From contig NZ_PUEC01000012.1 in assembly GCF_003024805.1 (NCBI RefSeq), positions 1 through 64,000 of the forward strand: 64,000 nt of DNA, given 5' to 3'. Every line of letters starts with the position of its first letter. Position 1 is the first letter of the stretch. Under the pieces are notes generated by a model, which saw nothing but the letters and a program-made list of their open reading frames with translations, did no database searches and was not told where the DNA came from. Shown one piece after another: positions 52,743 through 62,800 of the stretch. The position numbers and the translations under genes are program-made. The DNA is from Duncaniella muris (GTDB lineage Bacteria > Bacteroidota > Bacteroidia > Bacteroidales > Muribaculaceae).

Positions 52743-53103
52743 TTATCCCAAGCTGAAGCAGTGAAGCATGGCGGCCCTCACTGAGTCAGGCATATCTCAC
52801 AGATCCATCTGTATTCCGGAATGCCACATAGCAATCTGATTCATTTTTCAGGAATATCCGGCATAATCCACCCTTTTGCCGCCTTAGACTGACACTTTCA
52901 TCTCAAAACTAGGCCAAGACTGACAAATAGTCAAGCCAAAGATGCCACTGAAATAGCTGAGAAGCCATTTTTATGTTCAATTCTTATGCTTTATAACATC
53001 AAAAAAATCTCGCTTTTTTGATCCACCATATTGAATTTAGTGTTACATTTGCAGCGTTAACCAAATCACCAATACCCTTTAAATCCATCAATTTCTTTTT
53101 ATC
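52743..53103. other. Intergenic region before gdhA, with a -7 element
   Basis: No gene is supported in 361 bases. A -7 element TACATTTG is at 53044-53051 on the + strand, with TTTTG ending at 53020, giving a longer than usual 23-base spacer. The leader would be about 45 bases. The upstream part (52743-53000) shows nothing recognisable. Confidence 0.55.
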
Positions 53104-54441
53104 ATGGATATTAACAATATTCTGAACAGCCTGGAAGCCAAGCATCCCGGCGAAAAGGAATACCTTCAGGCAGTGAAGGAAGTCCTTATCTGTGTTGAGG
53201 ACGTCTACAATCAGCATCCTGAATTCGAAAAAGCAAAAATCATTGAGCGCATGGTCGAGCCCGACCGCATCGTCACTTTCCGCGTGACCTGGGTCGACGA
53301 CAAAGGCGAAGTCCAGAACAACATCGGCTACCGCGTTCAGTTCAACAACGCCATCGGCCCGTATAAAGGCGGCATCCGCTTCCACGCATCCGTCAACCTC
53401 TCCATCCTCAAATTCCTCGGTTTCGAGCAGACTTTCAAAAACGCTCTGACCACCCTTCCGATGGGCGGCGCCAAAGGCGGCAGCGACTTCTCGCCCCGCG
53501 GCAAGAGCGACGCTGAAATCATGCGCTTCTGCCAGGCCTTCATCCTCGGCCTCTGGAAGAACCTCGGTCCTGACCGCGACGTGCCCGCAGGCGATATCGG
53601 CGTAGGCGGCCGCGAAGTAGGCTACATGTACGGCATGTACAAGAAGCTCGTCAACGAATGCACCGGCACTTTCACCGGCAAGGGCCTCGACTTCGGCGGT
53701 TCACTCATCCGCCCGGAAGCAACAGGTTTCGGCGCTCTCTACTTCGTTCAGAGCATGCTCGACGAAAAGAAAGACAACATCACCGGCAAGACTATCGCCA
53801 TCTCAGGCTTCGGCAATGTGGCATGGGGCGCAGCCCTCAAGGCCACCGAGCTCGGCGGCAAAGTAGTCACCATCTCCGGTCCTGACGGCTACATCTACGA
53901 TCCTGACGGCATCTCAGGCGAGAAGATCGACTACATGCTCTATCTCCGCGCCACCGGCGAAGACATCGTGGCACCTTATGCCGAAAAATATCCCAACGCC
54001 ACATTCTATCCCGGCCGCAAGCCCTGGGAACAGAAGGTAGACATCGCCCTCCCCTGCGCAACTCAGAACGAAGTCGACGGCGAAGACGCCAAGAAGCTCG
54101 TGGCCAACGGCGTTGAACTCGTAGCCGAAGTCTCCAACATGGGCTGCACACCCGAAGCCATTGACACCTTCCTCGCCGCCAAGGTAACCTATGCCCCCGG
54201 CAAGGCTGTCAACGCAGGCGGTGTGGCCACTTCAGGTCTCGAAATGAGCCAGAACGCCGAACACCTCCAGTGGAGCGCCGAAGAAGTAGACCGCCGTCTC
54301 CATGAGATCATGAAGAACATCCACACCCAGTGTGTGAAACACGGCACCGAGGCTGACGGATATATCAACTACATGAAGGGCGCCAACATCGCTGGCTTCA
54401 TGAAGGTTGCCAACGCCATGATGGGCCAGGGCATCATCTGA
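53104..54441 (+). CDS. gdhA: Glutamate dehydrogenase (hexameric, NADP-type)
   Basis: Reversible amination of 2-oxoglutarate, the main ammonia-assimilating route in many Bacteroidales. The 445-residue protein belongs to the 50-kDa class: RVQFNNAIGPYKGGIRFH, FEQTFKNALTTLPMGGAKGGSDF (substrate-binding Lys), RDVPAGDIGVGGREVGYM, then the Rossmann motif ISGFGNVAWGAALKA and ALPCATQNEV. The C-terminus reads GANIAGFMKVANAMMGQG. Codon use is strongly biased, suggesting high expression. A terminator follows at once. Confidence 0.96.
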   Translation: MDINNILNSLEAKHPGEKEYLQAVKEVLICVEDVYNQHPEFEKAKIIERMVEPDRIVTFRVTWVDDKGEVQNNIGYRVQFNNAIGPYKGGIRFHASVNLSILKFLGFEQTFKNALTTLPMGGAKGGSDFSPRGKSDAEIMRFCQAFILGLWKNLGPDRDVPAGDIGVGGREVGYMYGMYKKLVNECTGTFTGKGLDFGGSLIRPEATGFGALYFVQSMLDEKKDNITGKTIAISGFGNVAWGAALKATELGGKVVTISGPDGYIYDPDGISGEKIDYMLYLRATGEDIVAPYAEKYPNATFYPGRKPWEQKVDIALPCATQNEVDGEDAKKLVANGVELVAEVSNMGCTPEAIDTFLAAKVTYAPGKAVNAGGVATSGLEMSQNAEHLQWSAEEVDRRLHEIMKNIHTQCVKHGTEADGYINYMKGANIAGFMKVANAMMGQGII

Positions 54442-54477
54442 TCTCCCCGCTGACACTACTCATAACCAGATAGATAA

Positions 54478-54517
54478 CCGGAGGCTGTTTCGCAAGGAAA
54501 CGGCCTCCGGCGTTTTT
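54478..54517 (+). terminator. Terminator after gdhA
   Basis: Fourteen-base arms (54478-54491 and 54497-54510, one G:T pair) with a 5-base loop are followed by cgttttt. Confidence 0.87.
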
Positions 54518-54600
54518 ACGGGCTATTGAACGCCTCCCTTTACCCAAGACTCTGACAGGCAACTACATATTTCATACAAACCTCACCTCAGAAAGGCCCG

Positions 54601-55218
54601 CTACTTGTCGCCATACTCTTCGAGGTAGGCTTCGCAGGCCATTTTCAGTTCATCGTACCACTCGCGGCCGAAATGGGCCGTCAGAGGACCTTCGAGGAAC
54701 TGATAGAGCCTTACACCCAGTTTGCGTCCAAGCTGTTCGGCCGAACGGCAGATCTTCCAGCGGTGATAGTTCACGGCGGTGAAAGTCGGATACTTGGTCA
54801 GACGCACCGGATAGAGCGCACATGATGACGGCTTGCGGAATCCACCGGTCTTCCCCTCGTTGAAGGCGCACTCGATGGCACACTGACACACTCCGCCAGG
54901 AGCATAGCAGGTGTAGATGCAGTTGCGGCCATCCACAATCTGAGTGACCAGGTCACCGTCGGGGTCGAGATAGCTCGTGCCCTCCTCGGCTATGCGCTCC
55001 TTGGCCGAAGGGAGCAGCTTGTCTTCGAAACGCGGCAGCAGACAGTCTATCTCATCGCGTTCCTCCTCGGTAAGCGGCGCGCCGGCATCGCCCTCGATGC
55101 AGCATTCGCCCTTGCATTTCTCGATGTCGCAGCAGAAAAAGACCTCCGCAAGGTCAAGCGACACTAATGTATCCTGTATCTGTAGCATAATTTCTTCAGT
55201 TGTTTCTTCCATAATCAT
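54601..55218 (-). CDS. DUF3109 family cysteine-rich protein
   Basis: A 205-residue cytosolic protein of the DUF3109 family, common in Bacteroidota. Cysteines cluster at the N-terminus (FFCCDIEKCKGECC, residues 27-40) and in the middle (CIYTCYAPGGVCQCAIEC), then SSCALYP. The spacing suggests metal or Fe-S binding, like the YkgJ/zinc-iron chelating domain families, but no function is established that I know of. The first ATG (55218) is followed by another two codons later (MIMEE); either may be used. A repeat element lies immediately upstream, so its promoter may sit in that element. Confidence 0.83.
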   Translation of the reverse strand: MIMEETTEEIMLQIQDTLVSLDLAEVFFCCDIEKCKGECCIEGDAGAPLTEEERDEIDCLLPRFEDKLLPSAKERIAEEGTSYLDPDGDLVTQIVDGRNCIYTCYAPGGVCQCAIECAFNEGKTGGFRKPSSCALYPVRLTKYPTFTAVNYHRWKICRSAEQLGRKLGVRLYQFLEGPLTAHFGREWYDELKMACEAYLEEYGDK

Positions 55219-55234
55219 ATAATTCCGGCACTCA

Positions 55235-55555
55235 GAGGTTGTTTAAAAACAATAGTTAAAATCTGAGCGAAAGTTTTGAGGTGGATATGGCTCTGAATCG
55301 AAGGAGCATAGCGAGCTATGTGACTGAGATGAAGAGCCATAGGCGCCCAAAACTTTCGCAGGCGAGGGTATTGTCTTTTTTCCTTTCAATAATTTCATGT
55401 TTGAGTATTTTTTAAGTTACCTGAGCCTTGGTGTCTCTTTTGCTAAATTGTTGAAATTCGTCAGTCACATAGCTCGCTATGCTCCTTCCTCATTTGCAAC
55501 AATTTATCTAAAAGATACACCACTCAGATTTTAACTCTTGTTTTTAAACAACCTC
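55235..55555. repeat. Nested inverted-repeat (MITE-like) element, 321 bp
   Basis: Outer arms 55235-55267 and 55523-55555 are inverted over 33 bases with one mismatch. Inside, 55300-55327 and 55461-55488 are exact 28-base inverted copies, each containing the small palindrome catag-cgag-ctatg. The left part also folds by itself: gcgaaagtttt at about 55267 pairs with aaaactttcgc near 55363. There is no open frame. The outer end sequence gaggttgtttaaaa recurs at 46084-46127. The right end abuts the stop codon of the T9SS plug gene. No target-site duplication is obvious. The form is that of a non-autonomous repeat element or a structured RNA. Confidence 0.85.
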
Positions 55556-56827
55556 TTAGACTCCGGATTTTACAAGCGCCACTCCTATCAGCCGGTCGAA
55601 GCGCGAACCGCGCGGACGGTGATAGACCCTGACGGTATATTCGTTTACAGTCTCGTAATAATTGCCCTCTATGCTGTTCTCGCCTCTCGTAGCTCCAAAG
55701 GGCAGATAGAGATACTGATAGTTGTAGGCTCCCTGCTTGAGAAGCATCGACTGCTCGTAGGCTCCGGTGGCTTGATTGTAGACCATGTGCGAAGAGGTGT
55801 CGAAACGGCGCTGGGTCAGATCTCCGTCAATAAAAACATCGCCTCCGGTCATCTCAGGCATGGCAAGCGAGAAGTGGGTCATCACATAGTCGGCCTCCGT
55901 GTCGGAATTGTCTGACGACCATTCCCTGATGAAGAAACGCCCATGCTGGGTGCTGTCATAAAGATATTTGCCGTTGGCACGCGGCTCGTCGGTGTAGAGC
56001 TGCATATTGTAGACCGGAGCGTCATAGCGGACTTCGGCCACACCCATGCCGGGATAGGTAGTGGAGACGGTCTCGAAACGGCGATACTCGTTGCCGGCAG
56101 GAAATATCAGCGGCCGCATATGGGAATAGAACACCCTGCTGCCCACCACCCGCTGGGGTGTGGTCAGCACCACTTCATTGTCAGTGCGTCCGTTCTGGCT
56201 GATGACCACGGTCAGATCATTGTAAGGATCGGCCACTCCGCCCGTGCGGCTAAGGTCAAGGGCTATCTCAAGCTGCTGATGCGAACGGTTGGTGTCAATG
56301 TCGGTCTTCGAACTTACAGTAGCAACCACACCGGCTGAGAAGTCAGCCACACCAAAACGCGCCTGGAGCAAAGTCTCGTCGGGATCAGACTCATCATAGA
56401 CCCTCAGCAGATAGTTGCCCGGCTGAGTGATGCGTACATCTCCGTTCGGCACCGTTATTGTATAGTGGACATAATGCACCAGCGTGGCGCGCGAGAAATC
56501 GTAGTCCTCCACAATGCCCTCGTTGAATCCGTCGAGAAACTCCGACGCCACCAACCCTTCAGGACGCCAGCGGGCATCGCAGTGGACCAGCTCATAGCGC
56601 ATGAAACGCCGCTCGTCTGAAATTTCGTCAAACGAGATCTCGATGCGGCTGTCGCCGTCGCGGAGCGCCACCACCGGCGGAGCGAACTCATCTCCGGCAA
56701 GCGTCACTCTGAGCGACCTGAAAGCCGGGTGGAAAATGCCCTGCGACGTATCGGCAGACAGATCCTGCCCGGCCGACGCAAGAGCGGCAGCGAGCAGCAG
56801 CAGGAAAACCGACAGTCTACCTGCCAT
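55556..56827 (-). CDS. Type IX secretion plug-domain protein (DUF5103)
   Basis: A 423-residue secreted protein of the DUF5103 family, now linked to the plug of the SprA translocon in the type IX secretion system. A signal peptide (MAGRLSVFLLLLAAALASAG) is followed by an Ig-like N-terminal domain (about 25-150, SLRVTLAGDEFAPPVVALRDGDSRIEISFDEIS) and a larger beta-rich domain with PNGDVRITQPGNYLLRVYDE. The start at 56827 is preferred over the open frame at 56863 because it begins the signal peptide; it overlaps the C_GCAxxG gene by 11 bases. The stop codon directly touches the repeat element. Confidence 0.88.
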   Translation of the reverse strand: MAGRLSVFLLLLAAALASAGQDLSADTSQGIFHPAFRSLRVTLAGDEFAPPVVALRDGDSRIEISFDEISDERRFMRYELVHCDARWRPEGLVASEFLDGFNEGIVEDYDFSRATLVHYVHYTITVPNGDVRITQPGNYLLRVYDESDPDETLLQARFGVADFSAGVVATVSSKTDIDTNRSHQQLEIALDLSRTGGVADPYNDLTVVISQNGRTDNEVVLTTPQRVVGSRVFYSHMRPLIFPAGNEYRRFETVSTTYPGMGVAEVRYDAPVYNMQLYTDEPRANGKYLYDSTQHGRFFIREWSSDNSDTEADYVMTHFSLAMPEMTGGDVFIDGDLTQRRFDTSSHMVYNQATGAYEQSMLLKQGAYNYQYLYLPFGATRGENSIEGNYYETVNEYTVRVYHRPRGSRFDRLIGVALVKSGV

Positions 56828-57215
56828 CGGCCTCAAGCTGTCTGTGGAGAATCTCCACGGCATCGGTTATCAGTTCAAGGCAAGGCTTGCGGCCCGGACC
56901 TTTCAGATCGCGGCAGGAGCAGGACCCCTCAAGTTGCTCGAAAGCGCCCATCGCAGCCTTCACCTTGCCGTAGATATCCTTGCGGTCCATGCCGGCATAA
57001 GCCACGCCGCAGATCATAGTGGTCCCTGAAACGGCACCACACACCTCCTGACGGCCTCCGAAACCACTCCCGAAACCCTCGGCGAGACGGCCAACGGTCT
57101 CGCCGTCAAGACCTGTGACATCATCAAAGGCCATAGCCACCGACTGGCAGCAGTTACGCCCTTCGGCGCGAAGCCGGCGAGCCAGTTCTTTACGTTGCTC
57201 AATGCTGTATTTCAT
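56817..57215 (-). CDS. C_GCAxxG_C_C family protein
   Basis: A 132-residue protein of the redox-associated C_GCAxxG_C_C family (possible disulfide or metal-binding). It shows NCCQSVAMAF, the central GFGGRQEVCGAVSGTTM (here CGAVSG for GCAxxG), and a C-terminal C-x-C (SCSCRDL) followed by a final Cys. The function is not known; members occur mostly in anaerobes, sometimes encoded next to redox enzymes. It lies 44 bases downstream of ung and overlaps the plug gene, so the three are likely one transcript. Confidence 0.88.
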   Translation of the reverse strand: MKYSIEQRKELARRLRAEGRNCCQSVAMAFDDVTGLDGETVGRLAEGFGSGFGGRQEVCGAVSGTTMICGVAYAGMDRKDIYGKVKAAMGAFEQLEGSCSCRDLKGPGRKPCLELITDAVEILHRQLEADGR

Positions 57216-57259
57216 AATTCTTTTGTATTCTGTCTATTGCTGTTGCTTTCACTTATCGT

Positions 57260-57931
57260 TCAGCGGTCCGACCATCTGACCGGCTCTATGCCATGCTCTG
57301 CAAGATAGGCATTGGCTCTTGAAAACGGGCGGCTCCCGAAAAATCCGCGCGAGGCACTCAGAGGCGACGGATGTGGCGAGGAGATCACGCAGTGGCGCGA
57401 ACGGTCAATGAACTCCCCCTTGCGCTGTGCATAGGCCCCCCAAAGGATAAACACCAGATGTTCGCGCCTTTCGGCAAGACGGCGGATAGCCGCATCGGTG
57501 AATGTCTCCCATCCGTGGTTCTGGTGCGAGGCCGGAGCTCCGGCATCGACCGTGAGGGTGGAGTTGAGCAGCAAAACACCCTGACGGGCCCAGAAACTGA
57601 GGTCGCCCGACGAAGGAGGCTGACATCCGAGGTCAGCTGACAGCTCCGTGTAGATGTTGCGCAGCGAGCGCGGCAGATCCACCTCCGGATTGACCGAAAA
57701 ACTGAGTCCGTTGGCCTGCCCGGCACCCGGATAAGGGTCCTGACCGAGAATCACCACCTTGACATCATCAAACGGACAGGCATCAAAAGCGGCGAAAATG
57801 CGTCCGGCAGGCGGATAGACAATCCGTTCGGCATAACGCCCGCGCACAAAGCGGGTCAGTGTTTCGAAATAATCCTTGTCCCATTCATCGGCAAGCGCCT
57901 CTTTCCAGGAAGGTTCTATCTTTACGTCCAT
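57260..57931 (-). CDS. ung: Uracil-DNA glycosylase
   Basis: Removes uracil from DNA arising from cytosine deamination. The 223-residue length and motifs are those of family 1 UDG: VVILGQDPYPGAGQANGLSFSV (catalytic Asp in GQDPYP), GVLLLNSTLTVDAGAPASHQNHGWE, and HPSPLSASRGFFGSRPFS (catalytic His). It is the first gene of a small minus-strand group with the C_GCAxxG and T9SS plug genes. Confidence 0.96.
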   Translation of the reverse strand: MDVKIEPSWKEALADEWDKDYFETLTRFVRGRYAERIVYPPAGRIFAAFDACPFDDVKVVILGQDPYPGAGQANGLSFSVNPEVDLPRSLRNIYTELSADLGCQPPSSGDLSFWARQGVLLLNSTLTVDAGAPASHQNHGWETFTDAAIRRLAERREHLVFILWGAYAQRKGEFIDRSRHCVISSPHPSPLSASRGFFGSRPFSRANAYLAEHGIEPVRWSDR

Positions 57932-58038
57932 CTTGAAGTTTTTTTCATTTAAAGCATCGCCGGCAGCCGGCAGAGGCCCCTGAAACGATCTTGTTTAACA
58001 TTTTTATATGAAGAATAATTCATATCCGGTCATATAAC

Positions 58039-58070
58039 TTTGCAAAAATACGAAAATTTCACTAATTTTG
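58039..58070 (+). promoter_or_regulatory. Promoter of tRNA-Arg
   Basis: TTTG (58039-58042) and TAATTTTG (58063-58070) are separated by 20 bases; the tRNA begins 17 bases further on. Confidence 0.75.
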
Positions 58071-58087
58071 CACCTCGTAAACGCCAT

Positions 58088-58159
58088 GTTCCCGTAGTTC
58101 AATGGATAGAATATCGGATTCCGGTTCCGACGATTAGGGTTCGACTCCCTACGGGAATA
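58088..58159 (+). tRNA. tRNA-Arg (anticodon CCG)
   Basis: A full cloverleaf can be drawn: acceptor GTTCCCG (58088-58094) with CGGGAAT (58152-58158, one G:U pair), anticodon stem TCGGA/TCCGA with loop TTCCGGT and anticodon CCG, T stem TAGGG/CCCTA with loop TTCGACT, discriminator A at 58159. CCA is not encoded. It decodes CGG. Confidence 0.93.
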
Positions 58160-58170
58160 CAAGTAGACAC

Positions 58171-58220
58171 AAAAATCAGCCGCGAGCAAAACCCAGTGAT
58201 GCAGCCGGCTGATTTTTTAT
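58171..58220 (+). terminator. Terminator after tRNA-Arg
   Basis: Arms 58171-58182 and 58206-58217 (12 bases) with a 23-base loop are followed by a T-rich run. Confidence 0.75.
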
Positions 58221-58234
58221 TTTGCCCGCTCCTT

Positions 58235-58266
58235 TTTGCATTTAACAAAAAAAAGACATAACTTTG
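58235..58266 (+). promoter_or_regulatory. Promoter of tRNA-Leu
   Basis: TTTG (58235-58238) and TAACTTTG (58259-58266) are separated by 20 bases. The tRNA starts at 58302. Confidence 0.75.
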
Positions 58267-58301
58267 CAGCGCGAAAGCCATTTTCGCACCATTAAAGGTC
58301 A

Positions 58302-58385
58302 GCTCGAATGGTGGAATGGTAGACACGAAGGACTTAAAATCCTTTGGTCATTGCGACCGTGCGGGTTCAAGTCCCGCTTCGAGCA
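58302..58385 (+). tRNA. tRNA-Leu (anticodon TAA)
   Basis: Class II tRNA: acceptor GCTCGAA (58302-58308) with TTCGAGC (58378-58384), anticodon loop CTTAAAA with TAA, a long variable arm (ggtcattgcgacc), T stem GCGGG/CCCGC and discriminator A at 58385. CCA is not encoded. It decodes UUA (and UUG by wobble). Confidence 0.94.
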
Positions 58386-58394
58386 CCGGAAGAA

Positions 58395-58434
58395 ATCAGC
58401 CACTTAGCTCCGCGCTAACTGGCTGATCTTTTTT
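58395..58434 (+). terminator. Terminator after tRNA-Leu
   Basis: Arms 58395-58408 and 58414-58427 (one mismatch) with a 5-base loop are followed by cttttttt. Confidence 0.85.
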
Positions 58435-58534
58435 TATGCCGGTGTTGGCAGTTTGGCGAAGATTGACTACTTTTACATTGTCAAAATCAGACACACCCTT
58501 ACCAATCTCTCAATCCATCTACAAAACCAATCAA

Positions 58535-59896
58535 ATGTCACAGAAAAAAAGATACTTCCTCGAAGAGGACGAGATACCCCGCAACTGGTATAATATCCAG
58601 GCCGACATGCCGGTGAAACCGATGCCGCCGCTCAATCCCCAGACCCGCGAGCCGATGAAAGCCGAAGATCTCTATCCGATCTTCGCCCGCGAATGCTGCG
58701 ACCAGGAGCTGAACATGACCGACCGCTGGATTCCGATCCCCGATGAGGTCCGCGAGATGTACAAATACTACCGCTCCACTCCTCTGGTGCGCGCCTATGG
58801 CCTTGAAAAAGCGCTCGGCACATCAGCCCACATATATTTCAAAAACGAGAGCGTCTCGCCGATGGGATCACACAAACTCAACTCCGCCATCCCACAGGCC
58901 TACTACTGCAAGAAAGAGGGCGTGAAAAACGTCACCACCGAGACCGGCGCAGGCCAGTGGGGCGCGTCGCTTTCATATGCCGCATCGCTCTTCGGACTTG
59001 AAGCCGCTGTCTATCAGGTAAAAATCTCCTACGAACAGAAGCCCTACCGCCGCAGCATCATGCAGACATTCGGAGCTCAGGTAACTCCGTCGCCTTCCAT
59101 GTCGACCCGCGCCGGCAAAAACATTCTGACCGCCAACCCCAACTCACAGGGCTCGCTCGGCACCGCCATCTCCGAAGCCGTGGAACTCGCCCGCACCACT
59201 CCTGACTGCAAGTATGCCCTCGGATCAGTGCTCAGCCATGTCACACTCCACCAGACCGTAATCGGACTCGAAGCCGAGAAGCAGATGGAAATGGCCGGAG
59301 AGTATCCCGACATAGTGATAGCCTGCTTCGGCGGCGGCTCAAACTTCGGCGGAATCTCCTTCCCCTTCATGCGCCACAAGATAGCAGCCGAGAACGGAAA
59401 ATCACACACACGCTTCGTGGCAGCAGAACCCGCCTCATGCCCCAAGCTCACCAAAGGCAAGTTCTGCTACGACTTCGGCGACGAGGCCGGCTACACACCG
59501 CTGCTGCCCATGTTCTCACTCGGCCACAAATTCCAGCCCGCCAACATCCATGCCGGAGGCCTGCGCTACCACGGAGCAGGTGTGATAGTCAGCCAGTTGC
59601 TCAAGGACGGACTGATGGAAGCCGTTGACATCGACCAGATCGAGTCATTCGAAGCCGGCTGCCTCTTTGCCCGCGCCGAAGGCATCATCCCTGCTCCTGA
59701 ATCGTGCCATGCCATCGCCGCGACCATCCGCGAAGTCAGAAAACTGAAAGAGGGTGAAGAAAAAGTGATTCTCTTCAACCTTTCAGGCCACGGCCTTGTC
59801 GACATGGCCTCATATGACAAATATCTCTCCGGTGACCTGATCAACTACACTGTAACTGACGAAGAAATCGAAGCCAACCTTGCCAAGCAACAGTAA
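58535..59896 (+). CDS. TrpB2-like tryptophan synthase beta (PLP enzyme)
   Basis: A 453-residue PLP-dependent fold II enzyme of the TrpB2 branch, which condenses serine (or phosphoserine) with indole. It begins SQKKRYFLEEDEIPRNWYNIQADMP, typical of TrpB2 and not of TrpB1. The PLP lysine lies in SPMGSHKLNSA, and the catalytic region ETGAGQWG, the glycine-rich phosphate loop FGGGSNFGG and HAGGLRYHG are all present. No trpA or other trp genes are adjacent, so a role in indole salvage is possible. The ATG at 58535 is used; the frame extends back to 58436 through the tRNA terminator and is not credible there. The end overlaps porU by 17 bases. Confidence 0.92.
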   Translation: MSQKKRYFLEEDEIPRNWYNIQADMPVKPMPPLNPQTREPMKAEDLYPIFARECCDQELNMTDRWIPIPDEVREMYKYYRSTPLVRAYGLEKALGTSAHIYFKNESVSPMGSHKLNSAIPQAYYCKKEGVKNVTTETGAGQWGASLSYAASLFGLEAAVYQVKISYEQKPYRRSIMQTFGAQVTPSPSMSTRAGKNILTANPNSQGSLGTAISEAVELARTTPDCKYALGSVLSHVTLHQTVIGLEAEKQMEMAGEYPDIVIACFGGGSNFGGISFPFMRHKIAAENGKSHTRFVAAEPASCPKLTKGKFCYDFGDEAGYTPLLPMFSLGHKFQPANIHAGGLRYHGAGVIVSQLLKDGLMEAVDIDQIESFEAGCLFARAEGIIPAPESCHAIAATIREVRKLKEGEEKVILFNLSGHGLVDMASYDKYLSGDLINYTVTDEEIEANLAKQQ

Positions 59897-62800
59897 GCCC
59901 CTGTCACTCATAACCGCATCCCTGCTGGCGCTCAGCGCGCAAGCAAGCCATGCCGCCGACTATGCACCTTCATCCGTCCTGGCTTCCGGCCAGTGGGTGA
60001 AGGTACATGTCGATTCAACCTCAGTCTACCGCATCGACTACCCTACGCTCCGCAGCTGGGGATTCGACGAGCCGGAAAAAGTCCGCGTGTTCGGCTACGG
60101 CAGTGTCGAGCAGGCACATCCGCTCGACACCGCCCCTGACGACCTGCCTCCGGTTACCGTATGGCACACCGCCGATGCGATGTATTTCTATGGCGAAGGC
60201 GACGAGCGCACCGTCCCCTCCACATCATCGTCAATCATAAACTATCGCAACCACTACTCGCGCGGCTCAAATTACTTCCTGACAGCCTCACTGCCCGGCA
60301 TCACAATCGGCGACACCCTGTGCACAGCGCAGACCACTCCCGTAGAAACCCACCTGTCAATTGATCTGCGCCACCCTGAAGAGGTGAATTTCCACTCTGC
60401 CGGAGTCTTTTTCTTTTCTCAGGACCTCACCACCCTGCGCAATGGCTACACCTTTACATTCTCGGCACCTGATTTCGCCGGATACGCCAATCTGGCCTAC
60501 CGCTATGCCTATCTCCACAGCGAAAACACAGCCCAGAACATAGCCGTCACATTTTCCGGGCCGGTCACCCATTCGGCATTCACCCCTGCCACCCACAAGA
60601 ACAATACCATAGACAACCGCCTCTACTCACTCTCCACTCTTAAGAAAATCCCCGTGACCGCGGCCTCAGAGTTGCCGTTCAGCGTAAACTTCTCGATTCC
60701 GGCAGGCAAACAGTTCGACCGTCTCGCTCTCGCGGAAGTCTACTGGATGTATCAGCGGAAAAACAACTTCCGCGGGCCGGCCATGTTCATGAACTTCCTC
60801 CCCTCCACAACCCCGCTCGGAATCAACCTCAGCGGGCTCAGCGATGATGTGGAGATCTGGGACGTCAGCGATCCGCGCGCCATCAAGCGCCTGGGCCACG
60901 ATCCGCTCTCCGACGGCCGCACATTAGTCACACTCCCCGCCCGATCCACCACCGAAAAGAAACTGTGTCTCTTCACTCCGGGCAGTGACATCCCCAAACC
61001 TGCATTTGCCGGAAGCGTATCTGCCCGGAACCTCCACGCCATGCCAGCCACAGACTATCTGATAGTAACCACCACGGCCTTTCAGCCGGAAGCCGAGAGG
61101 CTCGCGGAAGCCCACCGCCTGATGCAGGGACTCGATGTCACGGTAGTGACACAGAATGATATCTTTGATGAATTTTCATCCGGATCGCCCCACCCCAACG
61201 CGGTGCGCAAGTTCGTCAGAATGCTCCGTGAACGACCCGCCAAACCGCTGCGCTACCTGCTGCTGATGGGAGCCGCCACATACGATCCGCGCCACAACGT
61301 CTCTGACGACGGCATAGACTATCTGACAGGCTACGAGGTAGAACGGCCTGACCACGCCGTCTCGATGGCCACGGACCATGCCACAGACCTCTACTTCGGC
61401 TTCATGACCGACCGCATTGCCGAAAACCTTAGCTCGACATTCATCGAAACCTCTGTCTCGATCGGACGCGCCCCCGTGCTGACTGCGGCTGAAGCCCGAA
61501 TCTTCGTAGACAAGTGCATAGCCTACCTGCAGGAGCCCCGCCTTGCCGGACGCCCGGACCTTGCCGTCCTTGTAGCCTGCGAAGGTGACAAAGATGCCCA
61601 TCTGAAAGGGTCGGAAAAACTGCGCGCCATACTCATGCGCAACATCCCCTCGGTCACTTGTCCGCGCATCTACAACGCGCTTTATCCATTCGACAAAAAG
61701 ATCGAGCGCAAGCCCACTTTCGCACCGATGGCCTCTCAGGTGGCCCGCGGACCCTTCCTGCTTAACTACACAGGCCACTCCGGGGCATATGAAATCGGAT
61801 CTGTAATGAGCATCTCGCACATCGACCGCCTGACATTCACCTCCATGCCGGTGACTTTCTTTGCAAGCTGCGAGACAACCCCCGTAGACGCACCTTTCCG
61901 CGGAATAGGCACCAAACTGTTCCTGCACCCCTCCGGTCCCATAGCGCTTGTGGGAACCGGGCGCGATGTATATCTCAACAACAACCAGACTCTCAACGAA
62001 GAATTCGCCCGGCAAATCTCCCTCCCCGACGGACCGGAGCGTCTCGGCGATGTCTGGCGCACCACCATCAACCTCTCAGGAAAAAACAGCAGTGTGCAGC
62101 GCACAAACAATTTCTGCTACAATTTTCTTGGCGACCCCGCACTGCCGGTGCGCCGCCCTGACCGCAGAGCCGCCGTCAGCTTCAGTTCTGAAACCGGTGA
62201 CGCAGAGTCTACCCTTGACGCACCCTCTCTCAGCCCTCTCATGCTCAACGGACGCATCACTCTGGCCGACGGTTCGACCGACACCGCATTTGACGGCAAC
62301 ATCACCCTCTCGCTCTACGACGCTCCACTCACCACCATGCGCTACGCCCATGCCTCCGGAGACTCCATCAAGCCGATGACACTCGACGAGAAACTGCTGT
62401 ATGAAACCTCCGCAGAAGTAAAAAACGGCCTATGGTCTGCTACGATCACTCCTCCTCTGAGCTCACGCGAAGGAAGAAACCGCCTCACTATGCTCGCCTA
62501 CTCCGATGACGGCCATATAGCCTGCGGAATAGACAGCACCCTGACTGTCAGACAGCCGCTCACACCAATTCCGACCGACACCACAGGCCCGCAGATCAAC
62601 CTCTATCTCGACTCGCCTGACTTCATCAACGGCAGCGAGACCGGGCCTTCGCCTGTGCTCTATGTCTCAATCCGCGACGATGAAAGCGGTATAGCCACCG
62701 GATCTGCCAACATCGGTGACTTGCCTACCGCCGTGCTCGACTCCTCGACACGCCTGGCCGACATAGGACCGGCAATGCGCTTCGGCACCGATGGCAGCGC

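Noticed and set aside
61176-62015. 279-residue antisense frame inside porU
   Set aside because: It covers the catalytic domain of PorU in reverse; no promoter, no recognisable fold.
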